Shown: one piece after another, positions 54,801 through 63,555 of the stretch | How the letters are laid out: each line of letters starts with the position of its first letter | Position numbering within the stretch: the stretch's first letter is position 1 | Origin: Bacteroidia bacterium | Lineage (GTDB): Bacteria > Bacteroidota > Bacteroidia > B-17B0 > Aurantibacillaceae | Length of the DNA stretch: 64,000 bases | Reading direction: 5' to 3' | Assembly: GCA_022841465.1 (NCBI GenBank) | Contig: JALHRL010000001.1 | Location: 248,001 to 312,000, forward strand | Position numbers and translations under genes: made by a program | The notes under the pieces: model-generated | Seen by the model: only the letters and a program-made list of their open reading frames with translations | The model's database searches: none | Told to the model about the DNA's origin: nothing

Positions 54801-55040
54801 CCGGTAAATGTTTTTAGTCAGTACAAATGGCAAGATGGTTTGGGTTATTACGAAAGTACAAAAGATGCATCTACCAATTTCTTTTTCTCGCATTTACACA
54901 AAGGAACATTTGTATTTGAATACATGTTGTACGTAAACCATTATGGCGACTTTAGTAATGGAGTAACCACCATACAATGTATGTACGCACCTGAATTTAC
55001 AAGCCATAGTGAAGGGGTGAGAGTGAAGGTTGGAAAATAA
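48840..55040 (+). CDS. Alpha-2-macroglobulin family protein with thioester motif
   Basis: 2066 aa. N-terminal hydrophobic segment (MLFLGSLIFAISIIY) as signal or anchor. A helical N-terminal region, MG beta-sandwich domains (for example FTDRAIYRPGQTIYFKG near 618) and the A2M domain with FFPNLETNEKGETVIKFTIP and LTKWKLQGLAHT. The thioester-domain helices carry CAEQ near 1520 (MEYPYECAEQTFARYY). The C-terminal receptor-like domain ends FEYMLYVNHYGDFSNGVTT. Such envelope macroglobulins are thought to trap attacking proteases. Low-complexity acidic/Ser region at about 1195-1285. Confidence 0.93.
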   Translation: MKKSVFSVFMLFLGSLIFAISIIYKPNNTMKPISYEKFDNYEKLWKRVDSCESKGLTETALKVVEAIYTKAKLESNAPQFIKAVLHRMKFKQYKEEFSLEKNINELALEVNDAKFPIKPVLQSLLADAYWQYFNNNRWKFYNRTQTVNFKNDDISTWDLKTISSAVISNYKGSLENADSLKATKINIYDEVLYVGTNDCRKWRPTLYDFLAHRSLEFLANTELDVQRPAARFTINDDVYLAGSDEFRKHKLVNPSDSLETKYYALGVIQDLINFHYKDENPEALIDVDLFRLDYIHTNSQNPKKDTLYFNSLKALQTKYSKNPRVTEIDFRIASWYNSKGGSYNPLEGDKYKWYKKQALEICEAAIKSIPNSYGAMQCKNLISQIKAKSVSLQVEEVNEPNKPFRALLASTNINKLYFKIVKTTHQELRKIHRKEWGEKLYKAINSLPTVKTFEQDITDDGDFQKHSTELKLPELPFGYYVVIASHNPDFKYDNNLVSYAQTIVSNMATLERRRDDNGSYDIHAVNRFSGEPLKNISIQVWHEKYDYSLRDYKFYKGELLKTNENGFLSIKPQAKYEDNSFYLELVSGDDNYFNNNSYYTYNPGHNNYTTIHTHFFTDRAIYRPGQTIYFKGILLESTNNKNPVIKPNYPVSVILYDVNYQQIATINLRSNEFGSINGSFVAPQGVLTGQMHITDGHGTCYFNVEEYKRPKFEATFNPVKGSYKINDEIEVSGSAKAFAGNVIDGAKVSYRVVRQVSYPYWWYWYRPYYNQGGDVEITNGETITNDTGAFIINFKALPDESVRKESQATYHYQITADVTDINGETHPTSTYVVVGYQALQLSINAEAIVNQIKSKPIYISTNNLNGVAEAAKGNFKLYRLNQPEKPFRKRLWQQPDRHMLSKEDYYKTFPNDLYADELNKFKWEKDKVFEKAFDTGSKTEYDLSAELKNQKPGTYMLEAICKDKFGEEIKAFQYFTLYNTSGTAMPEISPAWFYMPKHSAEPGEKVSFVLASSYDKINYLYEVEHQGKVVTSTKQAASLNPVEISITEEHRGNVSFHTSFIKHNRFYNFSNVINVPYTNKELDIQFETFRDKLLPGQQEEWKIIIKDKKGDKQAAEVLASMYDASLDAFTPHNWSFYVYNSYYTRFNWTSRVGQMNNSQSYHNLPSDYVSVPSRYYDRLNYFGLSFYSHYYSRGKSRSRSEYDGDDMKMAESASVPMMDEESSKEKSVGGAKPASKKDSKNGLAKAEPLETITTTDNVADNLQQEGKEKSGGDLSQVKARSNFNETAFFFPNLETNEKGETVIKFTIPESLTKWKLQGLAHTKDLKYGQFTKEVVTQKELMVQPNQPRFFRENDKIIFISKVANLSEKELSGNAELKLFDALTNEEISSKIIEAVSGKFPTIGSREFAVKKGQSTSLEWTLNIPEGYSAVKYKLVAKAGNFADGEEMAIPVLTNRMLVTESMPLPIRSNQTKEFSFTKFINQNNNSTTLKNHAYTLEFTANPAWYAVQALPYIMEYPYECAEQTFARYYANSLASYVVNSKPKIKAVFDAWKTSSPDAFLSNLQKNQELKALILEETPWVLQAKSESENKKRVGLLFDLNTMSNELARAFRKLQKAQTSNGGFWWFEGGPDDWYITQHICSGFGHLDKLNAVKVRENSQAWDMLYKAVKYCDDRMREEFERVKKYNKNYLKENHLSYMAIQYLYMRSFFLDIEVDKRNKEHMDYYKKQAQTYWLQNSRYMQGMIALILHRDKDVKTPKDILKSLKENSINSEEMGMYWKENYGYYWYQAPVEMQALMIEAFDEINNDTKSVDDLKTWLIKSKQTQHWGTTRSTTEAVYAMLLKGSDWLSTEPNVEITLGSIKLDPKTDPTIKPEPGTGYFKKTWHGSDIKPEMGKVKVVKKDAGVSYGAVYWQYFEQLDKITPHETPLKLKKQLFLQKNTASGPVIEPITKDTKLKLGDKIKVRIELRVDRDMDYVHMKDMRASGFEPVNVFSQYKWQDGLGYYESTKDASTNFFFSHLHKGTFVFEYMLYVNHYGDFSNGVTTIQCMYAPEFTSHSEGVRVKVGK

Positions 55041-55048
55041 AGTTAGTT

Positions 55049-55079
55049 AACCCTGACAGGGTCCCACCCTGTCAGGGTT
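55049..55079. terminator. 14-bp perfect palindromic hairpin
   Basis: AACCCTGACAGGGT, loop CCC, ACCCTGTCAGGGTT. It lies 9 bases after the macroglobulin stop. It resembles the CCTGACAGGGT-type palindromes scattered between genes in many Bacteroidota. T-run is short, so it may be a repeat element that also ends transcription. Confidence 0.7.
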
Positions 55080-55109
55080 TAATATAAAATTATTTTGTAG
55101 TTTTACGTT

Positions 55110-55709
55110 ATGCGTTTGTTTTGTACTTCTGTAATGTTTTTAGTAACGTTGAGTTTTTTAGCTCAAATTAAAATGGATTCAATAAAAACACGAATTCAAA
55201 CAGAGCAACAAAATCTTGTTCAGTTTTATCTCGATTCAACTACTACTCCCTTATCGCTGGAAGAAAGAAAAACTTTTTCGGGCATTCATCATTTTCCAAT
55301 TGATTTAAAGTACAGAGTAAATGCGATTTTAAAAAAGTATGATCAATCAGATACAGTCATCTTTCCAACCTCCAGCGGAAAAAACAAACGATATATAAAA
55401 TATGCACTAGCTACCTTTAAGCTAAATGGGAAAAGTCACAGTTTAACACTTTACCGAATGGCTGATTTGAAACGCGCTGATTTAGCCAATCATGTTTTTT
55501 TACCCTTTACCGATTTAACCAGCAACGAGGAAACTTACGGTGGAGGAAGATATTTAGATTTGGAAATAACCGATGCTAATACAATGCTTATTGATTTTAA
55601 TTTGTGTTATCAACCTTATTGCGCTTATTCACACAACGGCTGGAGTTGCCCCATACCACCCAAAGAAAATTTTGTGAACGCAAAAATTTTGGCGGGAGTG
55701 AAAAACTAA
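55110..55709 (+). CDS. DUF1684 domain protein
   Basis: 199 aa. Signal peptide (FCTSVMFLVTLSFLAQ). Family features: PLSLEERKTFSGIHHFPIDL, FKLNGKSHSLTLYRM, LPFTDLTSNEETYGGGRYLD, and FNLCYQPYCAYSHNGWSCPI with paired Cys. DUF1684 proteins are secreted or periplasmic and of unknown function. Convergent with the next gene (4-base overlap). Confidence 0.88.
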   Translation: MRLFCTSVMFLVTLSFLAQIKMDSIKTRIQTEQQNLVQFYLDSTTTPLSLEERKTFSGIHHFPIDLKYRVNAILKKYDQSDTVIFPTSSGKNKRYIKYALATFKLNGKSHSLTLYRMADLKRADLANHVFLPFTDLTSNEETYGGGRYLDLEITDANTMLIDFNLCYQPYCAYSHNGWSCPIPPKENFVNAKILAGVKN

Positions 55710-56185
55710 TTAAGTTTAATCAGTTGAAGTATTTTTCCTAACCACTCTTCATCCGTTTTATCAAAGCCGGAATATTCGTCACTATCTATATCTAAAACGG
55801 CAATTACAGCATTGTTTGTATCGTTAATAGGAATTACTATTTCTGATTTAGACAACATACTACAAGCTATATGTCCCGGAAATTCATTAACATCATCAAC
55901 TATAATGGTTTTGTTTTGTTGCCAGGCTGTACCGCAAACTCCTTTTCCTTTTTTAATTCGCGTACAAGCAACAGGCCCTTGGAACGGACCCAAAACCAGC
56001 TCTTCATTTTTTACTAAATAAAAACCTACCCAAAATAAATTCATCCCAAATTTTAAAGCAGCACATATATTAGCCAAATTGGCTATTAAATCTGTTTCAT
56101 CAGAAACTAGTGCTTTAATTTGAGGATAAAGTTCTTTATACTTTTCTTCCTTGGTGGTAGCGTTTATTTTTAATTCTTCAGCCAT
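55706..56185 (-). CDS. msrC: Free methionine-(R)-sulfoxide reductase, GAF type
   Basis: 159 aa single GAF domain. Catalytic cysteines by pattern: GPVACTRIKKGKGVCGTAW (two Cys) and FPGHIACSMLSKSEIVIPI (third). Also the family segment NLFWVGFYL. Reduces free methionine-R-sulfoxide using thioredoxin. Full length for the family. Followed on the same strand by an unrelated-looking secreted protein's gene upstream at 56207. Confidence 0.92.
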   Translation of the reverse strand: MAEELKINATTKEEKYKELYPQIKALVSDETDLIANLANICAALKFGMNLFWVGFYLVKNEELVLGPFQGPVACTRIKKGKGVCGTAWQQNKTIIVDDVNEFPGHIACSMLSKSEIVIPINDTNNAVIAVLDIDSDEYSGFDKTDEEWLGKILQLIKLN

Positions 56186-56206
56186 TTTTTTTAGTGAACT
56201 AAAACA

Positions 56207-57325
56207 CTATTCGTTAATCCAGCCTACCAAGGTTAATACATCTTCCGCGTCAACTTTTTCAAATTTCTTTTGGTCGTAATTCCAAACGGCCATTCCTTGC
56301 TGGTAACTTTCTTCTCCAACAACTAATTCTTTTACTAAACCAATTGTGTTTTCAGAGGTTTTAAAATTCTTTAATTGAAAATGATATTTGCCTAACTCTT
56401 TATTATTATTCATTTGTAAAATTCTTCTTCCCGAGCCGGATGCTTTTGCTTCCGCTGCAAAACCATCACTAGGGTAAGTAAATGAAAGTTCTTCTACCTT
56501 ATCGTTTTTCATGTTCACCGAAATAATTTTCTCTGAAAAATTTACAGTGGTTACAAATTTATCTTCCTTTTTTATAAATGGCGCCTTTGTGCCTGGCTTA
56601 AATGGTAGCTTGCCCATTAATGTTGAAACTTTTGTATCGGCGTTTACTTTGTATACACTTACTTCTGTGTTTTCTTTGTTATAGTACAAGTAAATAAAAT
56701 TGTTGTTGTCAATCCACCACATGGGAGGATCAGGTGTTTTACCTTCTTTTACTATTTGTCCGTATCCTGCATCTTTTACCAATTCTATTTTTGGCTTGTT
56801 AGGCGGATATAAATTTAATTTAAACGGAAGGGTTGTTTTATCAAACTCAACATCTTGTCCGGGTTTTGCTTTAAAAGTCAAGTTTTTAACCTCTCCATAT
56901 TGGTTGGTTTTAAAATTATAAACCGAGTAAAATTTCCCTTTTGCAAAATCGTTGGTGTAAAAAATGGCACTGTCGTTACTACATCTTACTAGTTGTGCGC
57001 GACCATCAAACAAAATTTTCTTTTCTTTTAAATCAAGAATATTACCAATCCCTGTAATTAAGTATCTGTCTTTATAAAGTGTGCAAACACCTAAATCTGT
57101 TCGTATATAATCTTTACCGCCTTGCTTTCCATTCACAATCATTAATTCATCACGGCCGGTAAAGTGTCCGTTTAAAAAATGGTAGGCATAAATTTTTTGT
57201 TTAAACTCCGCTTTTACCGGCGTTTCAATATGCACAACTATTAATGCTTGTTTAGCAGATGCCTGAGCTATTGCAGCATTAGCGCAATAAATTATTGTAG
57301 ATAAAAGAATAATTAATTTACGCAT
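56207..57325 (-). CDS. Hypothetical secreted protein, beta-propeller-like
   Basis: 372 aa. Signal peptide (LIILLSTIIYCANAAIAQ). The mature part has repeated strand motifs (YLITGIGNILDLKEKKILFD; NNNFIYLYYNKENTEVSVYK; KEDKFVTTVNFSEKIISVNM) suggesting a propeller. No family name. Lies between leucyl aminopeptidase (9 bases upstream) and msrC (21 bases downstream) in one direction, so co-transcription is likely. Confidence 0.65.
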   Translation of the reverse strand: MRKLIILLSTIIYCANAAIAQASAKQALIVVHIETPVKAEFKQKIYAYHFLNGHFTGRDELMIVNGKQGGKDYIRTDLGVCTLYKDRYLITGIGNILDLKEKKILFDGRAQLVRCSNDSAIFYTNDFAKGKFYSVYNFKTNQYGEVKNLTFKAKPGQDVEFDKTTLPFKLNLYPPNKPKIELVKDAGYGQIVKEGKTPDPPMWWIDNNNFIYLYYNKENTEVSVYKVNADTKVSTLMGKLPFKPGTKAPFIKKEDKFVTTVNFSEKIISVNMKNDKVEELSFTYPSDGFAAEAKASGSGRRILQMNNNKELGKYHFQLKNFKTSENTIGLVKELVVGEESYQQGMAVWNYDQKKFEKVDAEDVLTLVGWINE

Positions 57326-57334
57326 ATCTTTTAA

Positions 57335-58768
57335 TTATTTAGAATTAAAAAAATCAAACAACAATCTTACACCAACACCGGTTCCTCCTTTTATTCTATA
57401 ACCATCTTTAGCAGGAATAAAAGCAGGTCCTGCAATATCTAAATGGTAATACGGGTAATTGGTGTATTTTTCTAAAAACTTGCCTGCGGTAATTGAACCG
57501 GCGTAAGGCCCTCCTAAATTTTTCTGGTCGGCAATATCACTTTTCAGCATATCGTTATAGTCGTCCCAAAAAGGCATTTCCGCCAAACGTTCATGAACTT
57601 TGTATCCACTTGCTTTTAGTTTGTTGGTGTGCTTTTCAGGCGCGTTACCCATGCTTACAATGGCGTTTTGCCCAATAGCAGCCATAGCAGCGCCGGTAAG
57701 AGTTGCTACATCTATCGTTAATTCAGGGTTAAACTTTTTAGCATAATGTAATGCATCTGCTAAAACCATTCTTCCTTCAGCATCTGAGTTTAGCATTTCA
57801 ACAGTGCTTCCGTCCATCATCGTAATTATATCTCCGGGCGCAAAGGCATTAAAACCGGGCCTGTTATCGGTGGCGGGCACTAATGCAATTACATGTAAAT
57901 TTAATTTTGCCTTAGCAATAGCGTAAATGGTTGCGCCAACTGCTGCTGCTCCTGCCATATCACACTTCATTGCATCCATACTGTTGGGTGTTGGTTTTAA
58001 ACTTAAACCTCCTGTATCAAAAACAATGCCTTTTCCAACCAATACATACGGCTTTTTATTTTTAGCATTTTTTGGTTTGTACTCCATTATGCTAAAGGTA
58101 GGCTCATCAACGCTTCCGGCATTAACTGCCAATAAGCCGCCCATTTTTAATTGAGAAATTTTTGCCTTGTTTAACACTTCCACTTTAAATCCTGCAGCCT
58201 TTCCCATTAATTTAAATGCATCTGCCAAGCCTTGCGCATTTAAATGATTTACCGGTTCGTTTACTAAATCTCTTGCTTTGCAGGTTGCTTCGGTAACAAT
58301 GTTTACATTATTCAGTGCCGGAGCTTTAATGTTTTTACCTGCTAAATAAATATTTTTTAATGTATTGGCTTGTTTTTGTGCGCTTGGTTTATGTCTTATA
58401 AATTGATAGTTGGCAAGCGCAGCACCTTCTGCAACAGCATAAGATAAATCAATTTTATTGGTAGCGTTTGCTATGGTAAATTCGCTTGCTTTTAGCGAAT
58501 TAACAGAGTCTGCCATGGTAGCGCCTTGTTTTCGGCAATCTTCCAATAATTTATGAAGGTCTTTTTTAAGATCTATCAATTGAACACAAATGATTCTTCC
58601 CAACGAATTAAAAACAATTTGTTTTTTATCTCCATCTTTAAAGTAGCTTGTTAAATAGTCGTTCTCAGCACTATTTATCGAGAATTCGGGCTTGTTTTTC
58701 CATTTATCGGTTAAAACAAATACCGATTGATTTGGTTTAATAGATGCAATTGCGGAGATTTTGGTCAT
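57335..58768 (-). CDS. pepA: Leucyl aminopeptidase (M17 family)
   Basis: 477 aa from ATG 58768 (TKISAIASIKPNQSVFVLTD); an upstream in-frame start at 58807 adds 13 residues without support. N-terminal macro-like domain, catalytic C-terminal domain with VGKGIVFDTGGLSLKPTPNS, KCDMAGAAAV and the signature NSDAEGRMVLADAL. Two zinc ions are bound by these Lys/Asp/Glu residues. Removes N-terminal amino acids from peptides in the cytoplasm. Confidence 0.95.
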   Translation of the reverse strand: MTKISAIASIKPNQSVFVLTDKWKNKPEFSINSAENDYLTSYFKDGDKKQIVFNSLGRIICVQLIDLKKDLHKLLEDCRKQGATMADSVNSLKASEFTIANATNKIDLSYAVAEGAALANYQFIRHKPSAQKQANTLKNIYLAGKNIKAPALNNVNIVTEATCKARDLVNEPVNHLNAQGLADAFKLMGKAAGFKVEVLNKAKISQLKMGGLLAVNAGSVDEPTFSIMEYKPKNAKNKKPYVLVGKGIVFDTGGLSLKPTPNSMDAMKCDMAGAAAVGATIYAIAKAKLNLHVIALVPATDNRPGFNAFAPGDIITMMDGSTVEMLNSDAEGRMVLADALHYAKKFNPELTIDVATLTGAAMAAIGQNAIVSMGNAPEKHTNKLKASGYKVHERLAEMPFWDDYNDMLKSDIADQKNLGGPYAGSITAGKFLEKYTNYPYYHLDIAGPAFIPAKDGYRIKGGTGVGVRLLFDFFNSK

Positions 58769-58882
58769 AGGGTTCAGCTGGAAATTCCACGAATTTACGA
58801 AATACAATAAAATTTCCTAATTTTTATATGGCAAAACAAGCAAAGAATTTGGTAAATTTGTAGGAATTACAAACGATTCAGC

Positions 58883-60010
58883 ATGAATGTAGATGCATTA
58901 TTAAAACGCGCCATTACCCTCGATTTTTTAACAGTTGAGGAAGGAGTGTTTTTATACGAGAACGCATCTACTGCCGATTTGGTTTTTGTTGGTCACGAGC
59001 TAAGAAACATTCATAAAAAGGACTCTAACAAAGTTACCTGGATGATAGACAGAAATGCCAACACTACCAATGTTTGTATTGCCAATTGTAAATTCTGTAA
59101 CTTTTACCGTATACCGGGCCATGCTGAAAGTTACATTACCGATATAGAAACCTATAAGAAAAAAATTGATGAAACATTTCGTTGGGGAGGCGATCAGTTA
59201 TTATTGCAAGGTGGTCATCACCCCGATTTAGGTTTAAAATTTTATACCGATTTGTTCCGTCAGTTAAAATCGTTGTATCCAAAATTAAAACTACATGCAC
59301 TAGGTCCGCCTGAAATTGCCCACATTGCAAAACTTGACAAATTAAGTCATACCGAAGTATTATCTGCTTTAAAAGACGCGGGCTTAGATAGTTTACCGGG
59401 TGCAGGAGCCGAAATTTTGAACGATAGAGTTAGAAGACTAATCAGTAAAGGAAAATGCACAGGAAGAGAATGGTTAGAAGTAATGAAAGCGGCTCATCAA
59501 TTAAACATTACCACAAGTGCAACCATGATGTTTGGACATGTGGAAACCATTTACGAACGCTTTGAGCATTTGGTTTGGTTGCGCGAAGTGCAAGAACAAA
59601 AACCACAAAACACAAAAGGATTTTCTGCTTTTATTCCTTGGCCTTTTCAAGATGATGGTACTTTATTAAGCAGAGTAAAAGGAATAAAAAACAATGTAAG
59701 TGCCGATGAATACATTCGTATGATTGCACTAAGCAGAATAATGTTGCCAAACATAGAAAACATTCAGGCCAGTTGGTTAACCGTAGGAAAACAAACTGCC
59801 CAAATTTGTTTGCACGCAGGAGCCAATGATTTTGGAAGCATTATGTTAGAAGAAAATGTGGTAAGTGCAGCCGGTGCACCACATCGTTTTACGTATAAGC
59901 AAATACAAGAAGCAATTAAGGAGGCCGGTTTTGAGCCACAGTTACGCGACCAACAGTACAACAACAGAGAACTTCCAGAACAAATAGAAGAACAAATAAT
60001 TAATTATTAA
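58883..60010 (+). CDS. mqnC: Cyclic dehypoxanthinyl futalosine synthase (radical SAM)
   Basis: 375 aa. Radical SAM cluster motif CIANCKFC (about 65-72), preceded by [13 protein letters not shown] and followed by [19 protein letters not shown]. Conserved [13 protein letters not shown] and SAAGAPHRF near the C-terminus distinguish MqnC from MqnE. Catalyses cyclisation of dehypoxanthine futalosine in the futalosine route to menaquinone. Ten bases upstream of clpX. Confidence 0.93.
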   Translation: MNVDALLKRAITLDFLTVEEGVFLYENASTADLVFVGHELRNIHKKDSNKVTWMIDRNANTTNVCIANCKFCNFYRIPGHAESYITDIETYKKKIDETFRWGGDQLLLQGGHHPDLGLKFYTDLFRQLKSLYPKLKLHALGPPEIAHIAKLDKLSHTEVLSALKDAGLDSLPGAGAEILNDRVRRLISKGKCTGREWLEVMKAAHQLNITTSATMMFGHVETIYERFEHLVWLREVQEQKPQNTKGFSAFIPWPFQDDGTLLSRVKGIKNNVSADEYIRMIALSRIMLPNIENIQASWLTVGKQTAQICLHAGANDFGSIMLEENVVSAAGAPHRFTYKQIQEAIKEAGFEPQLRDQQYNNRELPEQIEEQIINY

Positions 60011-60020
60011 TAAAAATAAA

Positions 60021-61268
60021 ATGGCAAAAGAAACAAGCATACGATGTTCGTTATGCAACCGCGATAAAAAAGATGTAAAAATTTTAATCGCCGGTATTAA
60101 TGGCCACATTTGTGATAACTGTGTATCACAAGCTTATCATTTAATTGTAGATGAAAATGTAACGGATAGCAATACAAAGCAAAACATTCAAAATGCACTT
60201 AACTTACTAAAACCTGTTGCAATTAAAGAAAAATTAGATGAGTATGTAATTGGGCAAGATGATGCTAAAAAAGTATTAAGTGTTGCGGTTTACAATCACT
60301 TTAAAAGAATTTCTCACGCACTAAAAAACAAAGAAGAAATTGAAATTGATAAATCAAATTTAATTTTAGTGGGAGAAACTGGTACCGGTAAAACATTATT
60401 GGCGCGCACTATTGCCAAAATGCTAAACGTTCCTTTTTGTATTGCAGATGCAACGGTTTTAACGGAAGCCGGTTATGTGGGTGAAGATGTAGAGAGTATT
60501 TTAACACGTTTATTGCAAGCTGCCGATTATAATGTGGAAGCGGCAGAAAAAGGAATAGTTTTTATTGATGAAATAGATAAAATAGCTCGCAAAAGCGATA
60601 ACCCAAGCATTACACGCGATGTTAGCGGCGAAGGGGTACAACAAGCTATGCTAAAATTATTGGAAGGAACAGTTGTAAACGTACCACCTCAAGGCGGAAG
60701 AAAACATCCGGATGCAAAAATGATTGCAGTGAATACCAAAAACATTTTATTTATTTGTGGCGGTGCTTTTGATGGAATTGAAAAGAAAATAGCACAACGT
60801 TTAAATACACAAGCAGTTGGTTTTTCTGCTTCAATTTCTAATGAGCAACTTGATAAAGGAAATTTATTGCAGTATGTTTCACCTCAAGATTTAAAAGCCT
60901 TTGGTTTAATTCCTGAATTAATTGGACGCCTACCGGTGTTAACCTATTTAAAACCTTTAGATAGAGGCGCACTACGCCAGATTTTGACGGAACCAAAAAA
61001 TGCTTTAATTAAACAATATAAAGCATTATTTAAAATGGAAGGTGTTAAGTTAGAGTTTGAAGAAGAGGTGTTAGAATTAATTGTAGATAAAGCGATTGAG
61101 TTTAAATTAGGCGCCAGAGGTTTGCGCGGTATTTGCGAAGCAATTATGACAGATGCTATGTATGAAATACCCAGTGAAGAAAAAGCGCCAAAAACCTATA
61201 CCATTACTTTAGATTACGCTTTAGAAAAATTAAAGGCCGCTAAATTAAACCAGTTGAAAGTAGCTTAA
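60021..61268 (+). CDS. clpX: ATP-dependent protease ATP-binding subunit ClpX
   Basis: 415 aa. N-terminal zinc-binding domain (RCSLCNRDK and GHICDNCV, two CxxC). AAA+ core with Walker A GETGTGKT near 118-125, Walker [16 protein letters not shown], pore loop GYVGED, sensor region [14 protein letters not shown], and a C-terminal [13 protein letters not shown]. Unfolds substrates for ClpP. Full length; conserved chromosomal gene. Confidence 0.97.
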   Translation: MAKETSIRCSLCNRDKKDVKILIAGINGHICDNCVSQAYHLIVDENVTDSNTKQNIQNALNLLKPVAIKEKLDEYVIGQDDAKKVLSVAVYNHFKRISHALKNKEEIEIDKSNLILVGETGTGKTLLARTIAKMLNVPFCIADATVLTEAGYVGEDVESILTRLLQAADYNVEAAEKGIVFIDEIDKIARKSDNPSITRDVSGEGVQQAMLKLLEGTVVNVPPQGGRKHPDAKMIAVNTKNILFICGGAFDGIEKKIAQRLNTQAVGFSASISNEQLDKGNLLQYVSPQDLKAFGLIPELIGRLPVLTYLKPLDRGALRQILTEPKNALIKQYKALFKMEGVKLEFEEEVLELIVDKAIEFKLGARGLRGICEAIMTDAMYEIPSEEKAPKTYTITLDYALEKLKAAKLNQLKVA

Positions 61269-61302
61269 GCCTACTATTAATTTATATAACTATTTTTTAA
61301 GT

Positions 61303-62553
61303 ATGAATTTCTCCAATTACAATTTCACAGTTACCGATCGTTTTATTCGTTATGCAAAAATAGATACACAAAGTGATTCTAATTCACCCACTTGCCCTAG
61401 TACCGAAAAACAAAAAGATCTTTTGCGCTTGTTAGTTGAAGAGCTAAAGCAAATGGGAATTAAAGATGCAGAAATGGATGAGCATGGTTATGTTTATGCC
61501 ACCATTGAAAGTAATACTACTAAAAATGTTCCGGTACTTTGCTTTTGTTCGCATGTTGATACCGCTCCTGATTGCACCGGCACGAATGTAAAACCGGTAA
61601 TTCACAAAAATTTTCAAGGACAGGACATTGTTCTTCCGGGTGATACTTCTCAAGTGATCAAAGTTGCTGAGCATCCTGAATTGAAAGATCAGATTGGCAA
61701 TGATATTATTACTACCGATGGCACTACGCTCCTGGGCGCCGATGATAAAGCGGGCGTTGCAGAAATTATGGATGCTGCGCATTATTTAATGACACATCCT
61801 GAAGTGAAACATGGCAAAATTAGAATTTTGTTTACCCCCGATGAAGAAATTGGAAGAGGTGCAGATAAAGTTAATATAAAAAAACTGGGCGCCGATGTAG
61901 GATATACATTAGATGGTGGAACTGCCGGTACACTAGAGAACGAAACTTTTAGCGCCGATGAGGTAACGATAAAGATCAAAGGATTTTCAACCCATCCGGG
62001 GTATGCGAAAAATAAAATGCAACATGCTGTAAAAATTGCAGCTGCCATTATCAATCGCATCCCAACAAATAAAGCACCCGAGACCACCGAAAAAAAGGAG
62101 CCGTTCATACATCCAACTTTTATTAACGGTGGTTTGGAGCAAGTAGAATTAAAACTGATCATTCGTGCATTTGATACTCCTACCTTGTTAAAACTTGAAG
62201 AAGAACTTCGCCAGTTAGTTATTGATGTATTAAAAGCCTATAATAAAAGTTCGTACGAATTTGTAGTAAAAGAACAGTATAGAAACATGGGAGAAGTGCT
62301 CGCTAAAAACCCTAACATCATAAAACATGCGCTTGAGGCAATAACGCGTACAGGATTGAAGCCTATACTCGATAGTATTCGTGGCGGCACAGATGGCTCG
62401 CGTTTCTCATTTATGGGATTACCAACTGCTAATATTTTTGCTGGAGAGCACGGCATCCATAGCAAACAGGAGTGGGTGAGTACGCAAGATATGCAAAAAG
62501 CAACGGAAACCATTGTTCATTTGGTGAATATTTGGGAAGAGAACTCGAAGTAA
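61303..62553 (+). CDS. pepT: Peptidase T (tripeptide aminopeptidase)
   Basis: 416 aa, M20 family. Metal ligands in CFCSHVDTAPDCTG, TTLLGADDKAGVAEI, FTPDEEIGRGADKV, TLDGGTAGTLENETF and a C-terminal GEHGIHSKQEW. A dimerisation domain lies at about 200-315. Releases N-terminal residues from tripeptides. Confidence 0.96.
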   Translation: MNFSNYNFTVTDRFIRYAKIDTQSDSNSPTCPSTEKQKDLLRLLVEELKQMGIKDAEMDEHGYVYATIESNTTKNVPVLCFCSHVDTAPDCTGTNVKPVIHKNFQGQDIVLPGDTSQVIKVAEHPELKDQIGNDIITTDGTTLLGADDKAGVAEIMDAAHYLMTHPEVKHGKIRILFTPDEEIGRGADKVNIKKLGADVGYTLDGGTAGTLENETFSADEVTIKIKGFSTHPGYAKNKMQHAVKIAAAIINRIPTNKAPETTEKKEPFIHPTFINGGLEQVELKLIIRAFDTPTLLKLEEELRQLVIDVLKAYNKSSYEFVVKEQYRNMGEVLAKNPNIIKHALEAITRTGLKPILDSIRGGTDGSRFSFMGLPTANIFAGEHGIHSKQEWVSTQDMQKATETIVHLVNIWEENSK

Positions 62554-62566
62554 TTACGAAGTACGT

Positions 62567-62586
62567 CGAGGTAGATTCCTACTTCG
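62567..62586. repeat. Small hairpin after pepT
   Basis: CGAGGTAG, loop ATTC, CTACTTCG: eight pairs with one G-T. It lies 13 bases after the pepT stop without a T-run. Possibly a weak terminator or part of a chromosomal repeat (ACGAAGTA/TACTTCGT strings around it). Confidence 0.35.
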
Positions 62587-62621
62587 TTATCCGACATTCG
62601 TAACTTGTATTAAAACTGTTT

Positions 62622-63536
62622 ATGAATAAAGAGATCCATCATCTTCCACCTCACAAAAATTTTGAAATTGATGTTCTTCGTCTCGATTTAATTCACCCTG
62701 AATATGGAGGAAATAAATTTTTTAAACTCAAATACAATATATTAAAAGCTAAGGAGCAAAATCCCGATTCAATTATTTTAACTTTTGGCGGCACACATTC
62801 TAACCATATTTACTCTACTGCAGCTTTTTGCGAAGAACACAAAATAAAATGCATAGGTGTAATTCGTGGCGAGGAAAGCATGATTATTAATTCTCCCACT
62901 TTACAGTTTGCTCGAAAAAAAGGGATGCTCCTGCATTTTGTTTCACGAAATGAGTACGATGGTAAGAATGAGAAAAGTTTTAGGGAAGAACTAAAAAAGC
63001 AATTTGGAAATATTTACATTATTCCGGAAGGAGGGAATAATTCGGAAGGTGTAAAAGGATGCGCCGAGATTTTAACCAACATTCCGTTTTATGATTATGT
63101 TTTTTGTGCTTGCGGCACTGCTTGTACTTTTACAGGAATTTATTCGTCGTTAAAACAAAATCAAATTGCTGTTGGAGTTTCTGTATTAAAAGGAGAGAAT
63201 GAATTAATTAATGACTTGAACAAGTATGCTGATGAATTTCAATTTAAAAAATTAAAAGAAACAATAAATTACCCAATTTCTACGTCTTGTATTTTAAATA
63301 ACTTTCATTTTGGAGGTTATGCAAAACACACTCAAGAGTTAATTGATTTTAAGCGAAGCTTTGAAACCAATTATAAAATTCCTCTGGATTATGTATATAC
63401 TGCAAAACTTTTTTACGCGGTATATAGTTTAATAGATAATAGCAAACTATTACCCAATAAAAAATTACTTATTATTCATAGTGGCGGCCAGCAAGGGAAC
63501 CAGGCCTATGAGCAACGATATAAAATTAATATGTAA
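62622..63536 (+). CDS. PLP-dependent deaminase (ACC deaminase / D-cysteine desulfhydrase family)
   Basis: 304 aa, fold type II PLP enzyme. Lys-binding motif YGGNKFFKLKYN (27-38), FGGTHSNHIYSTAAFCEEHK, and a phosphate-binding glycine stretch (CACGTACTFTGIYSSL); IIHSGGQQGNQ at the end. ACC deaminase versus D-cysteine desulfhydrase cannot be told apart safely. Ends 19 bases before hemB. Confidence 0.88.
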   Translation: MNKEIHHLPPHKNFEIDVLRLDLIHPEYGGNKFFKLKYNILKAKEQNPDSIILTFGGTHSNHIYSTAAFCEEHKIKCIGVIRGEESMIINSPTLQFARKKGMLLHFVSRNEYDGKNEKSFREELKKQFGNIYIIPEGGNNSEGVKGCAEILTNIPFYDYVFCACGTACTFTGIYSSLKQNQIAVGVSVLKGENELINDLNKYADEFQFKKLKETINYPISTSCILNNFHFGGYAKHTQELIDFKRSFETNYKIPLDYVYTAKLFYAVYSLIDNSKLLPNKKLLIIHSGGQQGNQAYEQRYKINM

Positions 63537-63555
63537 ATTTACCTAAACAATTTTT